From Limnohabitans sp. (GTDB lineage Bacteria > Pseudomonadota > Gammaproteobacteria > Burkholderiales > Burkholderiaceae_C): a DNA stretch of 13,395 nucleotides. The notes beneath the pieces were generated by a model. That model was not told where the DNA came from, did not search any database, and saw only the letters and a list, made by a program, of their open reading frames with translations. Below are positions 1-7,300 of the stretch, one piece after another; the stretch's first letter is position 1; each line of letters starts with the position of its first letter. The position numbers and the translations under genes were made by a program. The DNA is taken from the NCBI GenBank assembly GCA_021731425.1, contig JAKFXJ010000117.1, positions 1 to 13,395 on the forward strand, in the 5' to 3' direction.

Positions 1-429
1 GGCCTGCGCGCGCTGCCCGGCGGCCAGCCAGCCCATGGACAAGGCTGGCGCGCAGGACAAGGTCAGCGCCACCCCGACGCCTTGCACAACCCGCCCGGCC
101 AGCAACCAACCATACGCCGGTGCCGCCGCACAAGCCGCCAAGCCCAACGCCGACAGCACCAAGCCCCAGCGGAACACACGCAGGTGCCCCAGCCGATCGC
201 CCAGCACGCCGCAAAACAGCATCAGGCCGCCATAAGTGACGACATAACAAACCGCCACCCAGCGGATGTCGGCTGTAGCCAAGGCAAAGGCTTCGGTCAT
301 GGCGGGAAATGCCATGTTGACCGCAAAGTCGAGTGGGGCAATCGATGCACCACAGCCGACGACGGCAAAGCCCAGCCAAGGCAGACGGGCGACAGGCTTG
401 TCAGTGTGGGATGGAGAAGGCGAAAACAT
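1..429 (-). CDS. MFS transporter, DHA2/EmrB-like, N-terminal part (cut by the left window edge)
   Basis: Reading leftward from an ATG at 429, the frame stays open for 143 codons to the window edge, so only the N-terminal part is visible and there is no stop. The visible part is hydrophobic with about four membrane segments. Residues 33-43 (PLDFAVNMAFP) match the first-helix motif of drug:H+ antiporters of the 14-helix DHA2 type. Residues 74-84 (GVLGDRLGHLR) are MFS motif A between helices 2 and 3, with the conserved Asp78 and Arg79. Residues 113-119 (RVVQGVG) are motif B in helix 4. The family exports drugs or metabolites across the inner membrane in exchange for protons; the substrate cannot be told. 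The start lies 98 bases beyond the binding-protein gene, behind a hairpin, so it is probably transcribed separately. No clear Shine-Dalgarno is seen before the ATG. Confidence 0.85.
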   Translation of the reverse strand, partial: MFSPSPSHTDKPVARLPWLGFAVVGCGASIAPLDFAVNMAFPAMTEAFALATADIRWVAVCYVVTYGGLMLFCGVLGDRLGHLRVFRWGLVLSALGLAACAAAPAYGWLLAGRVVQGVGVALTLSCAPALSMGWLAAGQRAQA

Positions 430-485
430 GGTGGCTGTGCGTAGCGGCAAGCCCCGTTGGGCGCATGGCCCCGTTCGCGCTTGAA

Positions 486-513
486 ACCCTGCCCCGCGCG
501 GGCGGGGCAGGGT
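486..513 (-). terminator. GC-rich hairpin after the ABC substrate-binding protein gene
   Basis: Arms 487-497 (CCCTGCCCCGC) and 502-512 pair perfectly over 11 bp with a 4-base loop, and an A-T pair at 486/513 extends the stem to 12 bp. It lies 15 bases past the stop of the gene ending at 528. On the minus strand the stem is followed only by a short TTTC, so the U-tract is weak. It most likely ends or attenuates transcription before the MFS gene. Confidence 0.6.
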
Positions 514-527
514 AGATCAACACAAAA

Positions 528-2123
528 TCACTTGCTGACGGTGGCGTAGTACATCTTGGGCGCATCGTTGGAGTTGTGCGCGATGCTCACGTTCTTCTTC
601 ATGGACCAAGGGCGCATCTGGTGGTGCAGTGGCACATACAGGGCTTCGTCGCGGGTGATGGTCAAGGCTTCCTTGAGCATGTTGTCGCGCTTGGTCTTGT
701 CCATTTCGGTTTTCATGGCTTCGGTCAGAGCGTCCACCTTGGCATTGCTGATCTTCAGAAAGTTGAAGTTGCCATCCGAGCCGGTGGTGCGGGTCATGAC
801 CAAGGACTGCAGGGAGTACTGCGCGTCGTAAGTGGCCACGCCCCAACCCAACAGGTAGGCGCTGGTGTCAAAGTTTTGGATTTTGCCAATGAAGCTGCTG
901 AAGTTGGTGGCATTGAGCTTGGCGCGGATGCCCACTTTGGCCCACATGTTGACCACGGCCTGGCACACCTCTTCGTCGTTCACGTAGCGGTTGTTCGGGC
1001 AGTCCAGGGTGAAATCAAAGCCGTTGGCGTAACCGGCATCGGCCAGCAGTTTCTTGGCACCTTCCAGATCGGGCGGCGCAACTTTGTCCAACTCGGCCGT
1101 GTGGCCGTTGACGCCAGGCGCCACCATGATGGCCGCAGGCACCGACAGGCCGCGCATGATGCTGCGCTGGATAGCCACCCGGTCAATCGAGATGTTCAAG
1201 GCTTTACGCACGCGCACGTCCTTGAAGGGGTTGGGGCCTTTGGAGCCGTATTTCAATTCGTTGGAGCCTTGGTCAACGCCAATGAAAATAGTGCGCACTT
1301 CCGGACCATCGAGCACGGACAAAGCGGGCGTTGAGCGCAGACGGGCCACATCTTGTGTGGGCAAGTCGGTCACGATGTCCACGTTACCCGCCAACAAAGC
1401 GGCGATGCGGGTGGGGTCGGATTTGATGGGGGTGTAGACCACATCGGTCACATTGCCAGGCAACTTGTCCCACCAAGTTTTGTTGGCGGTCATGACCAAG
1501 CGCTGATCCGCCACCCACTCCTTGATGACGTATGGGCCGGTGCCATTGGCGTTGGTGGAGGCGAAGGTGATTTCCTTGGCCTTGTAGTCCTGCACCTTTT
1601 CAGACTTGTTCTTCACCGCCCAAGTCTTGCTCATGATGAAAAAGGTGGTGAAGCTGTTGAGCAAGGTTGGGTTGGGCTTGTCCAGCACCACATCGATGGT
1701 ATGGTCATCGATCTTGGTGATGGCTTTGACACCCGCCACATAAATTTGCATGGTGCCTTGTGGCTGACGGATGCGGTCAAAAGAGAACAGCACATCGTCG
1801 GCGGTGAAGGCCGAGCCGTCCTGGAACTTAACGTTTTTGCGCAGGTTGAAACGCACGGTGGTGGGATTGACCACTTGCCAGCTGGTGGCCAGAGCAGGTT
1901 CGACCTTGTAATTGCGGTCGTAGCGCACCAAAGGTTCGTAGGCATGGCCCACAATGTTGTTGGTGGTGGCGTGGTTTTGCGCGTGCGGGTCCAGCGTCAG
2001 AATATCGTTTTGCGCAGCCCACTTGAGCGTGTTGGCTTGCACGGCACTCACTGAAAACAGGGCGGCAGACATGCCGAAGGCCAGCGCGAGCAAGCGTGTG
2101 ATGCGAAGAATAGGTTTCAACAT
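528..2123 (-). CDS. Periplasmic ABC transporter substrate-binding protein, family 5 (peptide/nickel type)
   Basis: The 531-residue product has the length and architecture of DppA/OppA-type binding proteins (SBP_bac_5), which capture di- or oligopeptides, nickel or related ligands in the periplasm and deliver them to an ABC importer. Residues 1-30 form a signal peptide: basic start (Lys3, Arg7, Arg10), hydrophobic core, and cleavage likely after VQA at Ala30. The mature protein opens with a typical ILTLDPH stretch, followed by a HAYEPLVRYD region and FNLRKNVKFQDGSAFTADDV, the classical signature zone of this family. The C-terminal RDEALYVPLHHQMRPW is also typical. No permease or ATPase gene (DppBCDF type) lies next to it, so it must use a transporter encoded elsewhere. 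A divergent dipeptidase-like amidohydrolase next door favours a peptide ligand, but this is inference. The start is supported by AGGA six bases upstream. Confidence 0.92.
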   Translation of the reverse strand: MLKPILRITRLLALAFGMSAALFSVSAVQANTLKWAAQNDILTLDPHAQNHATTNNIVGHAYEPLVRYDRNYKVEPALATSWQVVNPTTVRFNLRKNVKFQDGSAFTADDVLFSFDRIRQPQGTMQIYVAGVKAITKIDDHTIDVVLDKPNPTLLNSFTTFFIMSKTWAVKNKSEKVQDYKAKEITFASTNANGTGPYVIKEWVADQRLVMTANKTWWDKLPGNVTDVVYTPIKSDPTRIAALLAGNVDIVTDLPTQDVARLRSTPALSVLDGPEVRTIFIGVDQGSNELKYGSKGPNPFKDVRVRKALNISIDRVAIQRSIMRGLSVPAAIMVAPGVNGHTAELDKVAPPDLEGAKKLLADAGYANGFDFTLDCPNNRYVNDEEVCQAVVNMWAKVGIRAKLNATNFSSFIGKIQNFDTSAYLLGWGVATYDAQYSLQSLVMTRTTGSDGNFNFLKISNAKVDALTEAMKTEMDKTKRDNMLKEALTITRDEALYVPLHHQMRPWSMKKNVSIAHNSNDAPKMYYATVSK

Positions 2124-2128
2124 GCACG

Positions 2129-2133
2129 TTCCT
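2129..2133 (-). promoter_or_regulatory. Shine-Dalgarno of the substrate-binding protein gene
   Basis: On the minus strand AGGAA lies here, with the AGGA core six bases from the ATG at 2123. This spacing is near optimal and supports that start. Confidence 0.7.
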
Positions 2134-2154
2134 GTCTTGGTTGGTTAACACTTC

Positions 2155-2183
2155 ATTCTAGGCAGGAGAGTGGGCGAGCGCAA
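2155..2183 (-). promoter_or_regulatory. Candidate sigma-70 promoter for the substrate-binding protein gene
   Basis: On the minus strand TTGCGC (2183-2178) is followed after exactly 17 bases by TAGAAT (2160-2155), a 5/6 match to the -10 consensus with a 3/6 -35. Transcription would start near 2148, giving a leader of about 25 bases that contains the Shine-Dalgarno. This is pattern matching only. Confidence 0.4.
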
Positions 2184-2189
2184 GGCCGA

Positions 2190-2202
2190 AAACCTAGGGT
2201 TT
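2190..2202. promoter_or_regulatory. Small inverted repeat AAACC-N3-GGTTT in the divergent intergenic region
   Basis: Five-base half-sites AAACC and GGTTT are separated by three bases and lie just upstream of the candidate -35 at 2178-2183, between two divergent genes. A dimeric regulator could bind here, but a repeat this short arises often by chance. The remainder of 2124-2292 shows no other clear element. Confidence 0.2.
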
Positions 2203-2292
2203 GTGCGGTGCCGAAGAGGATGAACGGCTGAGATGATGGACTTTGGTTCGTCATGTCGACGCACCTCGCCTGGGTAACTTTTAGAACGCTGT

Positions 2293-3531
2293 ATGTCCTC
2301 GATCCTGATCCAATCTGCCAATGTGCTGGATGTTGAAAAGATGGAACTTTTGTTTGACACCGATGTGTGGGTCTTGGATGGACATATCCGAGCCGTGGGG
2401 CCCAAGCTGCCCGTGCCTGAGGGTGCACAAACCCTCTCGGCCAGAGGCCTGACCCTGATGCCCGGCCTGATCGACTGCCATGTGCATGTGATCGCTTCGC
2501 ACCTGAACCTGACCTACAACAGCCAGCAGCCCAATGTGTTTGCCACCTTGCGGGCCATCCCCATCATGAAGGGCATGCTGATGCGTGGCTTCACCACCGT
2601 GCGCGACGCCGGGGGTGCCGACTGGAATCTGGCCGAAGCCACCCGCACCGACTTGGTCGAAGGACCACGCATTTTTGCCGCCGGCCGCGCCTTGTCGCAA
2701 ACCGGCGGGCACGGCGATGGCCGTCCCCGCAGCGACGAACTCGAAACCTGCGCCTGCTCCACCCGTGTGGGGGCGCTGGCGCGTGTGGTCGATGGGGTGG
2801 ACAACGTGCGCCTGGCCGTGCGAGAAGAGATCATGAAAGGGGCCAACCAGATCAAGATCATGGCCTCAGGCGGAGTGGCTTCACCCAACGACCCGATCCA
2901 CTACCTGGGCTACTCCGAAGGCGAAATCCGCGCCATCGTGGACGAGGCCGAGCACGCGGGCACATACGTCATGGCGCACGCCTACACGCCCAAGGCGATT
3001 CGCCGAGCGGTGGACTTTGGTGTGCGCAGCATTGAACACGGCAACCTGATCGACGCCGACACCTGCGCCTTCATGGCCGAGCGTGGCGCATTCATGGTGC
3101 CCACCTTGATCACTTACGAGGCCCTGGCCAACGAAGGCGCCAGCCTGGGCCTGCCGGCCGTGTCGGTGGCCAAAATCGAGACCGTGCGCAGCCAAGGCCA
3201 ACAGGCGCTGGAGCTGCTGGCCAAAGCGGGCGTCAAGATGGCGCTGGGCACCGACTTGCTGGGCGAGTCGCACCGCCACCAATCCGAAGAACTGCGCATC
3301 CGCGCTGGCATTCTGGGCGCAGGCGCCACCTTGCAACAAGCCACGGTGAACGCGGCGGAGCTGCTCAATATGCCCGACCAATTGGGCGTGATCAAACCGG
3401 GCGCCAAGGCCGACCTGCTGCTGGTGCAGGGCAACCCGCTGGCCGACATCTCGTGCCTCTTGGGGCAGGGCGAGAACATCCTGTCAATCATGAAAGATGG
3501 CAAGTTTTACAAGCAAAGCCTTCCCGTTTGA
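2293..3531 (+). CDS. Amidohydrolase family protein, COG1228 type; probable Xaa-Pro/Xaa-X dipeptidase
   Basis: The 412-residue protein belongs to the metal-dependent amidohydrolase superfamily (TIM barrel with a small flanking beta sandwich). The N-terminal strands run to about residue 58, and the barrel opens with the HxH metal motif (DCHVHV, His63 and His65). Lys188 in QIKIMASGG is the expected carboxylated lysine bridging two metals. His229 (MAHAY), His249 (SIEHGN) and Asp321 (GTDLLG) complete the ligands. TGGHGD at 137-142 is shared by COG1228 enzymes that act as prolidases or Xaa-Arg dipeptidases; imidazolonepropionase is a more distant relative. The C-terminal PGAKADLLLV region is the usual return to the sandwich domain. 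No signal peptide is seen, so it is cytoplasmic. It is divergent from a peptide-type binding protein, which fits dipeptide hydrolysis after uptake. The exact substrate is not determined by sequence. Confidence 0.85.
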   Translation: MSSILIQSANVLDVEKMELLFDTDVWVLDGHIRAVGPKLPVPEGAQTLSARGLTLMPGLIDCHVHVIASHLNLTYNSQQPNVFATLRAIPIMKGMLMRGFTTVRDAGGADWNLAEATRTDLVEGPRIFAAGRALSQTGGHGDGRPRSDELETCACSTRVGALARVVDGVDNVRLAVREEIMKGANQIKIMASGGVASPNDPIHYLGYSEGEIRAIVDEAEHAGTYVMAHAYTPKAIRRAVDFGVRSIEHGNLIDADTCAFMAERGAFMVPTLITYEALANEGASLGLPAVSVAKIETVRSQGQQALELLAKAGVKMALGTDLLGESHRHQSEELRIRAGILGAGATLQQATVNAAELLNMPDQLGVIKPGAKADLLLVQGNPLADISCLLGQGENILSIMKDGKFYKQSLPV

Positions 3532-3541
3532 GCTCCAGGAC

Positions 3542-3579
3542 GAAGCGCCCTGTTCGCCTCAAACGTTGAGGGGCGCTTC
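3542..3579. terminator. Long hairpin at the convergent ends of the amidohydrolase and srkA genes
   Basis: GAAGCGCCC (3542-3550) pairs with GGGCGCTTC (3571-3579) as a perfect 9-bp outer stem. Inside it CTCAA (3558-3562) pairs with TTGAG (3566-3570) around a 3-base loop, leaving bases 3551-3557 as a one-sided bulge. The structure starts 10 bases after the amidohydrolase stop and contains the srkA stop codon (3559-3561) and its last codons. Neither side has a good U-tract, so it may act as a bidirectional terminator or mRNA end-stabilising structure. Confidence 0.5.
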
Positions 3580-4578
3580 TTGCATCTGCTCGACTTGCTC
3601 TTGCAGCATCAGCACCTGACCGCGCCAGTAGTCGGGGGTGCCAAACCAGGGGAAGTTGACCGGAAAGATCGGGTCCTCCCAGCGCCGCGCCAGCCAGGCG
3701 CTGTAATGGATCAAGCGCAAGGTGCGCAGGGGCTCGATGAGCGCCAACTCGGCGCGGTCGAAGTCGCGCACTTGCTCATAACCATCAAGCAAGGCGGACA
3801 GTTGCTGGGTGCGTTGCGCCCGGTCGCCCGACAACAGCATCCACAGGTCTTGCACCGCGGGGCCCATGCGCGCATCGTCCAGGTCCACAAAGTGCGGGCC
3901 GCCCCCGGGCAGCTCGGTGGGGGTCCACAAAATGTTGCCGGGGTGGCAGTCGCCATGCAGGCGAATCAGGCGACGGTCTGCTGAACCCTGCGCCATTTTT
4001 TCTTGCACCAGCGCCAGCGCTGCCGCAAAGGCTTCGCGCCATTCGCGTGCCACTTCCAGCGGAATCATTTGATGCGTTTGCAGCCACTCGCTGGGCTCGA
4101 GCGCAAAGGTCTGCACATCGAGCGCTGGGCGGTGCACAAAGGGCTTGGCCGCGCCCACGGTGTGGATGCGGGCCAGAAAACGACCGATCCATTCGAGCAC
4201 TTCAAAATCGTCCAACTCCGGCGTGCGGCCACCGCGCAAGGGACTGACCGAAAATTCAAACCCGGCACTTGAGTGCACAGTTTGGCCCTTGAGCACCATC
4301 GGTGGCACCACAGGCACTTCGGAAGCCTGCAACTCGGCCGCAAAGTCGTGCTCTTCCTGAATCTGTGCCCGGCTCCAGCGGCCGGGCCTGTAAAACTTGA
4401 GGACCACGGCCGCGCTGCCCTGGACGGGTTCGTCCAAGTGCGCACGGTACACACGGTTTTCGTAAGAGCTGAGCGCCAGCAAACGGCCGTCAGGCCACAG
4501 GCCCTGATCGGTCAGGGCGTCCATCACCCGGTCAGGGGTGAGTTCGGCGTAAGGGTGCAAGGCGTGGGCATCGGTCAT
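3559..4578 (-). CDS. srkA: Stress response serine/threonine protein kinase SrkA (YihE/RdoA)
   Basis: The 339-residue product matches the SrkA family throughout. In Escherichia coli SrkA is a cytoplasmic Ser/Thr kinase with a choline-kinase/APH-like fold that limits stress-induced death (Cpx-linked). SYENRVY at 38-44 and LKFYRPGRWSRAQI at 60-73 carry the nucleotide-binding Lys61. LHGDCHPGNILW at 207-218 contains the catalytic Asp210 and metal-binding Asn215, and VDLDDARMGPA from 231 contains the Mg-binding Asp232. AVQDLWMLLSG follows as in the family. Between the two motifs there is a linker about six residues longer than I remember for the E. coli protein. The gene lies 27 bases after the enoyl-CoA hydratase gene on the same strand and may be co-transcribed with it. 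No convincing Shine-Dalgarno is visible, only GGTGG abutting the ATG, which suits translation coupled to the upstream gene. Confidence 0.93.
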   Translation of the reverse strand: MTDAHALHPYAELTPDRVMDALTDQGLWPDGRLLALSSYENRVYRAHLDEPVQGSAAVVLKFYRPGRWSRAQIQEEHDFAAELQASEVPVVPPMVLKGQTVHSSAGFEFSVSPLRGGRTPELDDFEVLEWIGRFLARIHTVGAAKPFVHRPALDVQTFALEPSEWLQTHQMIPLEVAREWREAFAAALALVQEKMAQGSADRRLIRLHGDCHPGNILWTPTELPGGGPHFVDLDDARMGPAVQDLWMLLSGDRAQRTQQLSALLDGYEQVRDFDRAELALIEPLRTLRLIHYSAWLARRWEDPIFPVNFPWFGTPDYWRGQVLMLQEQVEQMQEAPLNV

Positions 4579-4605
4579 CCACCGATTGTGGCGTACGCCC
4601 GGTGA

Positions 4606-5412
4606 CTAATTGCCGGTAAAGCGTGCGGCGCGTTTTTCCACAAACGAGCGCACGCCCTCGGCTGCGTCTTCCGACTTCGACAGGCGCTGCTGCACGGGCG
4701 AAAATTCTTGCATAGCCACCAGCGGGCCCTGCTCCACCGCTTTGAGCACGTTTTGACGTGTGGCCACCACCGCCAGCGGGGCCTGAGCGGCGATTTGCTC
4801 GGCAATGCGCATGGCCTCGGCCAACAAAACAGACGCAGGCACCACCTTTTGCACGAAGTTCAGGCGCAGAGCTTCGGCGCTGTCAAACACATCGGCCGTC
4901 AGCAAATGCAGCAGCGCATTGCCCATGCCCGCCCGCTCGGCCATGCGCAGCGTAGCCCCGCCCGTAGCCATGATGCCGCGCTGCACCTCCAGCTGCGAAA
5001 ACCGACAGTCGTCGGCCGCGACCACGAGGTCGGCGGCCAGCATCAGCTCGATGCCCAAGGTGTAGGTGATGCCCTGCACCGCCACCACCATGGGTTTGAC
5101 GCGACGGCGGTAACCGTCCATGCCCAGGTTCAGCGGGTCGACCAAGCCCAACGGCACCGACTTTTCACCGCGTTGCATCAGCGGCGCGATCGTGGGCAAA
5201 TCCAGCCCGGCCGTGAAATGCGCACCGGCTGCACACAGCACGCCCACGCGCAGGGTCGGGTCGTCGTCGAGCCGGGTGTAGGCCACGCCCAATTCGCTGA
5301 ACATCTTGGGCGTGAAACCGTTGCGCTTGGCAGGGCGGTTGATGCAAATTTGAAGGACTGCGCCGTGCACGGTGCAGTCGATCTGGCCTTCGGGGTGGGT
5401 TGTGGTGTGCAT
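4606..5412 (-). CDS. Enoyl-CoA hydratase/isomerase (crotonase) family protein
   Basis: The 268-residue protein is a soluble crotonase-fold enzyme expected to hydrate trans-2-enoyl-CoA to 3-hydroxyacyl-CoA, or to carry out a related isomerisation. AGAHFTAGLDL at 62-72 is the first oxyanion-hole and CoA-binding loop. TLGIELMLAADLVVA from 118 supplies the second oxyanion glycine (Gly120) and Glu122. Glu142 (SQLEVQRG) lies exactly 20 residues further, the same spacing as the catalytic pair Glu144/Glu164 of rat mitochondrial hydratase. Both acids are therefore present, which favours true hydratase activity. The start ATG follows the stop of the dehydrogenase gene after a single base, so the two are translationally coupled and likely catalyse consecutive steps on the same 3-hydroxyacyl-CoA. 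Chain length cannot be inferred. No thiolase or acyl-CoA dehydrogenase gene lies in the window. Confidence 0.9.
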   Translation of the reverse strand: MHTTTHPEGQIDCTVHGAVLQICINRPAKRNGFTPKMFSELGVAYTRLDDDPTLRVGVLCAAGAHFTAGLDLPTIAPLMQRGEKSVPLGLVDPLNLGMDGYRRRVKPMVVAVQGITYTLGIELMLAADLVVAADDCRFSQLEVQRGIMATGGATLRMAERAGMGNALLHLLTADVFDSAEALRLNFVQKVVPASVLLAEAMRIAEQIAAQAPLAVVATRQNVLKAVEQGPLVAMQEFSPVQQRLSKSEDAAEGVRSFVEKRAARFTGN

Positions 5413-5413
5413 C

Positions 5414-6262
5414 TCAGTACTTGTAAACGCCCTGCCCTGTCTTGCGGCCCAAGCGGCCTGCGGCCACCATTTCTTTCAGCAAAGGGCAAGGGCGGTATTT
5501 GCTGTCGCCGAACTCCTTGAGGTAAACCTCCATCACGGCCAAACACACGTCAAGACCGATCATATCGGCCAGCGCCAGCGGGCCAATGGGCTGGTTGCAG
5601 CCGAGCTTCATGCCTGCGTCGATGGCTTCGGCTTCGGCCAAGCCCTCGCCCAACACAAAGAAGGCTTCATTGATCATGGGCACAAGGATGCGGTTGACCA
5701 CAAAGCCGGGGGCGTTTTTGACGGTGATGGGCGTCTTGCCCAGTGCCAGCGCCATGTCGTGCACCGCGTCGTGGGTGGCGTCGCTGGTTTGCAGGCCACG
5801 GATAATTTCGACCAGCGCCATCATGGGCACGGGGTTGAAAAAGTGCATGCCGATGAAGCGGTCCGCACGCTGCGTGGCGGCGGCGAGCTGCGTAATCGAG
5901 ATCGACGAGGTGTTGGACGCGATGATCACGCCCGGGGCCAGCAGGCCGTCGAGCTGCTTCAGGATCTTGACCTTGAGCTCGTGGTTCTCGGTGGCGGCTT
6001 CGATCACCAACTGGGCGCTTTTGAGGTCGTCGTAGTGGCTGGAGCCTTGGATGCGGGCCAGCGCTGCAGCCTTGTCGGCCTCGCTGATTTTTTCTTTTTT
6101 GACCAGACGGTCCAAGCTGCTGGTTACAGTCGCCACGCCTTTGGCAACGGCCGCGTCTGAGATGTCGACCATCACCACCTGGATGCCCGACACCGCACAC
6201 GCCTGCGCGATGCCATTGCCCATGGTGCCTGCGCCAATGATGCCTACGTTCTGAATGCTCAT
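5414..6262 (-). CDS. hbd: 3-hydroxybutyryl-CoA dehydrogenase (3-hydroxyacyl-CoA dehydrogenase family)
   Basis: This gene encodes 282 residues from the preferred start, the usual length of Hbd/PaaH. The enzyme interconverts (S)-3-hydroxyacyl-CoA and 3-ketoacyl-CoA with NAD(P) in the cytoplasm. Numbered from this start, GAGTMG at 10-15 is the dinucleotide-binding loop and Asp33 ends the second strand, suggesting NAD. SNTSSISIT from 116 holds Ser119, and GMHFFNPVP carries the catalytic His140, paired with Glu152 (VEII). NAPGFVVNR from 183 includes Asn190, and the C-terminal helical dimerisation domain ends at GRKTGQGVYKY. An ATG three codons earlier (6271) also opens the frame, but AAGGA abuts it directly. 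The same AAGGA stands nine bases before the ATG at 6262, so 6262 is preferred. It is the first gene of a likely hbd-ech(-srkA) operon and is separated from ech by one base. Confidence 0.94.
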   Translation of the reverse strand: MSIQNVGIIGAGTMGNGIAQACAVSGIQVVMVDISDAAVAKGVATVTSSLDRLVKKEKISEADKAAALARIQGSSHYDDLKSAQLVIEAATENHELKVKILKQLDGLLAPGVIIASNTSSISITQLAAATQRADRFIGMHFFNPVPMMALVEIIRGLQTSDATHDAVHDMALALGKTPITVKNAPGFVVNRILVPMINEAFFVLGEGLAEAEAIDAGMKLGCNQPIGPLALADMIGLDVCLAVMEVYLKEFGDSKYRPCPLLKEMVAAGRLGRKTGQGVYKY

Positions 6263-6271
6263 GTTCTTCAT

Positions 6272-6276
6272 TCCTT
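6272..6276 (-). promoter_or_regulatory. Shine-Dalgarno that decides the hbd start
   Basis: AAGGA on the minus strand directly abuts the ATG at 6271, too close to serve it, but is nine bases from the in-frame ATG at 6262. It therefore supports the shorter product. Confidence 0.55.
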
Positions 6277-6351
6277 GAATGTTGGAAAAACCAAAAGGAA
6301 TGATCTTAACGGCTGGCCTGCACTGGCACGGCCACGGGTGTGGTGTGATGC

Positions 6352-6978
6352 TCAGACCGATTTGGGGTGGCTTGATGTGTCGGCCACGCGCAGCAACTGC
6401 GTCAAGGACAGGGGGCCTTCAGCCTCATCAGCCGCTTGGAAAGGTTCAGGGGCGTTTTGTGCGGTCTGCTGGCGGATGATTCGAGGCTCATGCCGACGCG
6501 AGCCGATCAGGTGCAGCTGCGCGGGCGCCTCTTGCAGGGTCTTGACCGAGACCCGACCTTCACAAATGTCCGCCCAATTGCTGTTGAGAAAACTGGCCAC
6601 ACGCTCAGCAGCTCGTGTTCGCAAGCCTGGGGTGTAGAACAAGGTGTTTTTACCCGTCTCGAGCTCGTACAGCTGCCACACGCTGATGCAGGCATGGGAG
6701 GCGACCACCGAGGGGTCCAGCCCTTGCTGAATGCGCAACTTGCGCAGCACACACCCATTTGGATCTTCTGTCTCCATGCTTTGAACGCCGATGAACATTT
6801 GGCTGCTTTTGTTGGCGTTCAACAAATTGCGTTGGATGTGCAAAGACTTGACCTGTTTGAGCACACGGGCGTCCTTGGACTCCATGGTGACCCCAACCCG
6901 TGACGAGTCGACGTCGGGGTGCACTTGGGCCAGTGAAAAGCTGGTTTTGACGTAGGCATTCATGGTTTGGGCAGTCAT
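6352..6978 (-). CDS. Uncharacterised protein with an XRE-type helix-turn-helix domain
   Basis: I do not recognise a named family. From the ATG at 6978 the product has 208 residues. Residues 76-131 read like a Cro/XRE-type helix-turn-helix. LRKLRIQQGLDPSVVASHAC gives helices 1-2, ISVWQLYELETGK fits the recognition helix and turn, and a FYTPGLRTRAAERVASFL helix follows. Burkholderiales proteins with a similar LFY element after the helix-turn-helix exist, from memory. The flanks (1-75 and about 140-208) look polar and low in structure, with no membrane segment. The frame stays open upstream to a TTG at 7074, but neither start has a convincing Shine-Dalgarno, so the N-terminus is uncertain. GC content is lower than in the neighbours (45 % and 55 % in two 60-base samples) and the upstream region is AT-rich. 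It is probably a DNA-binding regulator; the target is unknown. Confidence 0.7.
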   Translation of the reverse strand: MTAQTMNAYVKTSFSLAQVHPDVDSSRVGVTMESKDARVLKQVKSLHIQRNLLNANKSSQMFIGVQSMETEDPNGCVLRKLRIQQGLDPSVVASHACISVWQLYELETGKNTLFYTPGLRTRAAERVASFLNSNWADICEGRVSVKTLQEAPAQLHLIGSRRHEPRIIRQQTAQNAPEPFQAADEAEGPLSLTQLLRVADTSSHPKSV

Positions 6979-7079
6979 GGCAGAGTTATGTGATGCGGTT
7001 GACAAACAAATTCTCAAATGCGCCTGTTGCAAAGACTTCGCGCCTGTCAGTTGAACCCTTTTGACCAAGATCAACTCAT

Positions 7080-7300
7080 CTTAGGTGCAATTGTTGACTA
7101 ATTTTTGTATTTTGGGAATTTATTTATTTAATTGCATCAATACTGTCATTAACATCGACACAAGCACCAAATTCTTCAATAAGTATGCACTCCGTACACC
7201 CGCACCCCAGCACCTGATCTACGCGCTCCTACAAAGCGCCACAGAAGGCACGCGCCCGCACTGTCCGTGGTGCATCGCCTTCGCATTAAAAGTTGATAAA
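7080..7300. other. AT-rich gene-free stretch upstream of the HTH gene
   Basis: This lies between the HTH gene and the end of the ABC permease gene, both on the minus strand. Bases 7081-7180 are 28 % GC by direct count, with ATTT repeats around 7118-7133, in a chromosome otherwise near 60 %. Short open frames on both strands (for example + 7085-7390) have no recognisable domain or ribosome binding site. I found no convincing -35/-10 pair. It probably holds the promoter of the HTH gene and may be bent or bound by nucleoid proteins. Confidence 0.45.

Noticed and set aside
576..1334. Long plus-strand open frame opposite the substrate-binding protein gene
   Set aside because: It has no recognisable domain and is rich in Gly, Val, His and Gln, as expected from the antisense of a GC-rich gene. 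The minus-strand product matches a known family over its whole length.
4708..6160. Two long plus-strand open frames (4708-5520 and 5372-6160) opposite ech and hbd
   Set aside because: They mirror the codon pattern of well-identified genes and have neither family motifs nor ribosome binding sites, so they are antisense by-products of high GC.
6999..7004. Perfect -35 consensus TTGACA on the plus strand inside the upstream part of the HTH gene frame
   Set aside because: No -10-like hexamer lies 16-18 bases downstream and no plus-strand gene follows.
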